This document shows, piece after piece, positions 63,857 to 64,000 of a stretch of 64,000 bases of DNA (position 1 is its first letter; each line of letters begins with the position of its first letter). Both the position numbers and the translations under genes were made by a program. This stretch comes from Ariolimax columbianus (taxonomy: Eukaryota; Mollusca; Gastropoda; Stylommatophora; Arionidae). Where the stretch lies: assembly GCA_036924085.1 (NCBI GenBank), contig JAVGWX010000001.1:638603-702602 (forward strand), read 5' to 3'. The notes below the pieces were generated by a model. That model saw only the letters and a program-made list of their open reading frames with translations, searched no databases and had not been told where the DNA came from.

Positions 63857-63904
63857 GAGCAGTTGAATAAAGATTCATTGTTATTGCTGGTCATATAAGC
63901 AACA

Positions 63905-64000
63905 AGAGCCTTTGTGTTTTGTTACCTGCAGTGTTTTGTTACCTGCAGTGTTTTGTTACCTGTAGTGTTTTGTTATCTGCAGTGTTTTGTTACCTGCAGT
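63905..64000 (+). repeat. 17-bp array GTGTTTTGTTACCTGCA, continues past the edge
   Basis: Five or more units, running off the right end of the window. It starts ~50 bp after the LINE tail. Confidence 0.93.

Overview
The window is eukaryotic, almost certainly a metazoan nuclear genome. It has one multi-exon gene with canonical GT-AG introns, remnants of non-LTR retrotransposons (I/Jockey-like with RNase H, CR1/L2-like, RTE-like), mariner and Merlin DNA transposons, and an exceptional load of tandem repeats. No bacterial-style operon, tRNA, rRNA or CRISPR array is visible. The mix of elements would suit a lophotrochozoan, perhaps a mollusc, but that is a guess.

Layout. 1-12 kb: decayed LINEs, copies of an LTR-like element (one splitting a 12-bp array), a 51-bp array and a 30-bp array that begins at the splice donor of a probable small exon (7202-7279). 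12-15 kb: a mariner transposon split by another LTR-like copy. 15.9-20.7 kb: two large adjacent satellites (40-bp and 31-bp units) with higher-order structure. 21.5-24.5 kb: a (CAA)n-rich array that reads as Thr-rich repeats on the + strand. 24.9-38.8 kb: two more RNase H LINEs and about a dozen minisatellites.

The one gene supported with confidence is a membrane-anchored copper amine oxidase (quinoprotein), + strand, 38968-58095. Seven exons with consistent phases encode 579 residues. They carry the signal anchor, the catalytic Asp, the NYDY motif whose Tyr becomes topaquinone, and the HxH copper ligands. The last ~170 residues, including the third copper His, are not in the window. All six complete introns are largely tandem repeat.

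58.1-64 kb: a minisatellite made of copies of the last exon's end and its splice donor, a Merlin transposase relic with its own internal minisatellite, and an internally deleted CR1/L2-like LINE.

The most unusual theme is that many minisatellites can be traced to a functional single-copy seed. Three start at 5' splice donors. Six lie inside transposon reading frames (LINE endonuclease, RT, RT thumb, RNase H tail and Merlin transposase). One lies in a dispersed element. Two LINE families are present both with and without the expansion, so the direction of change can be read inside the window.
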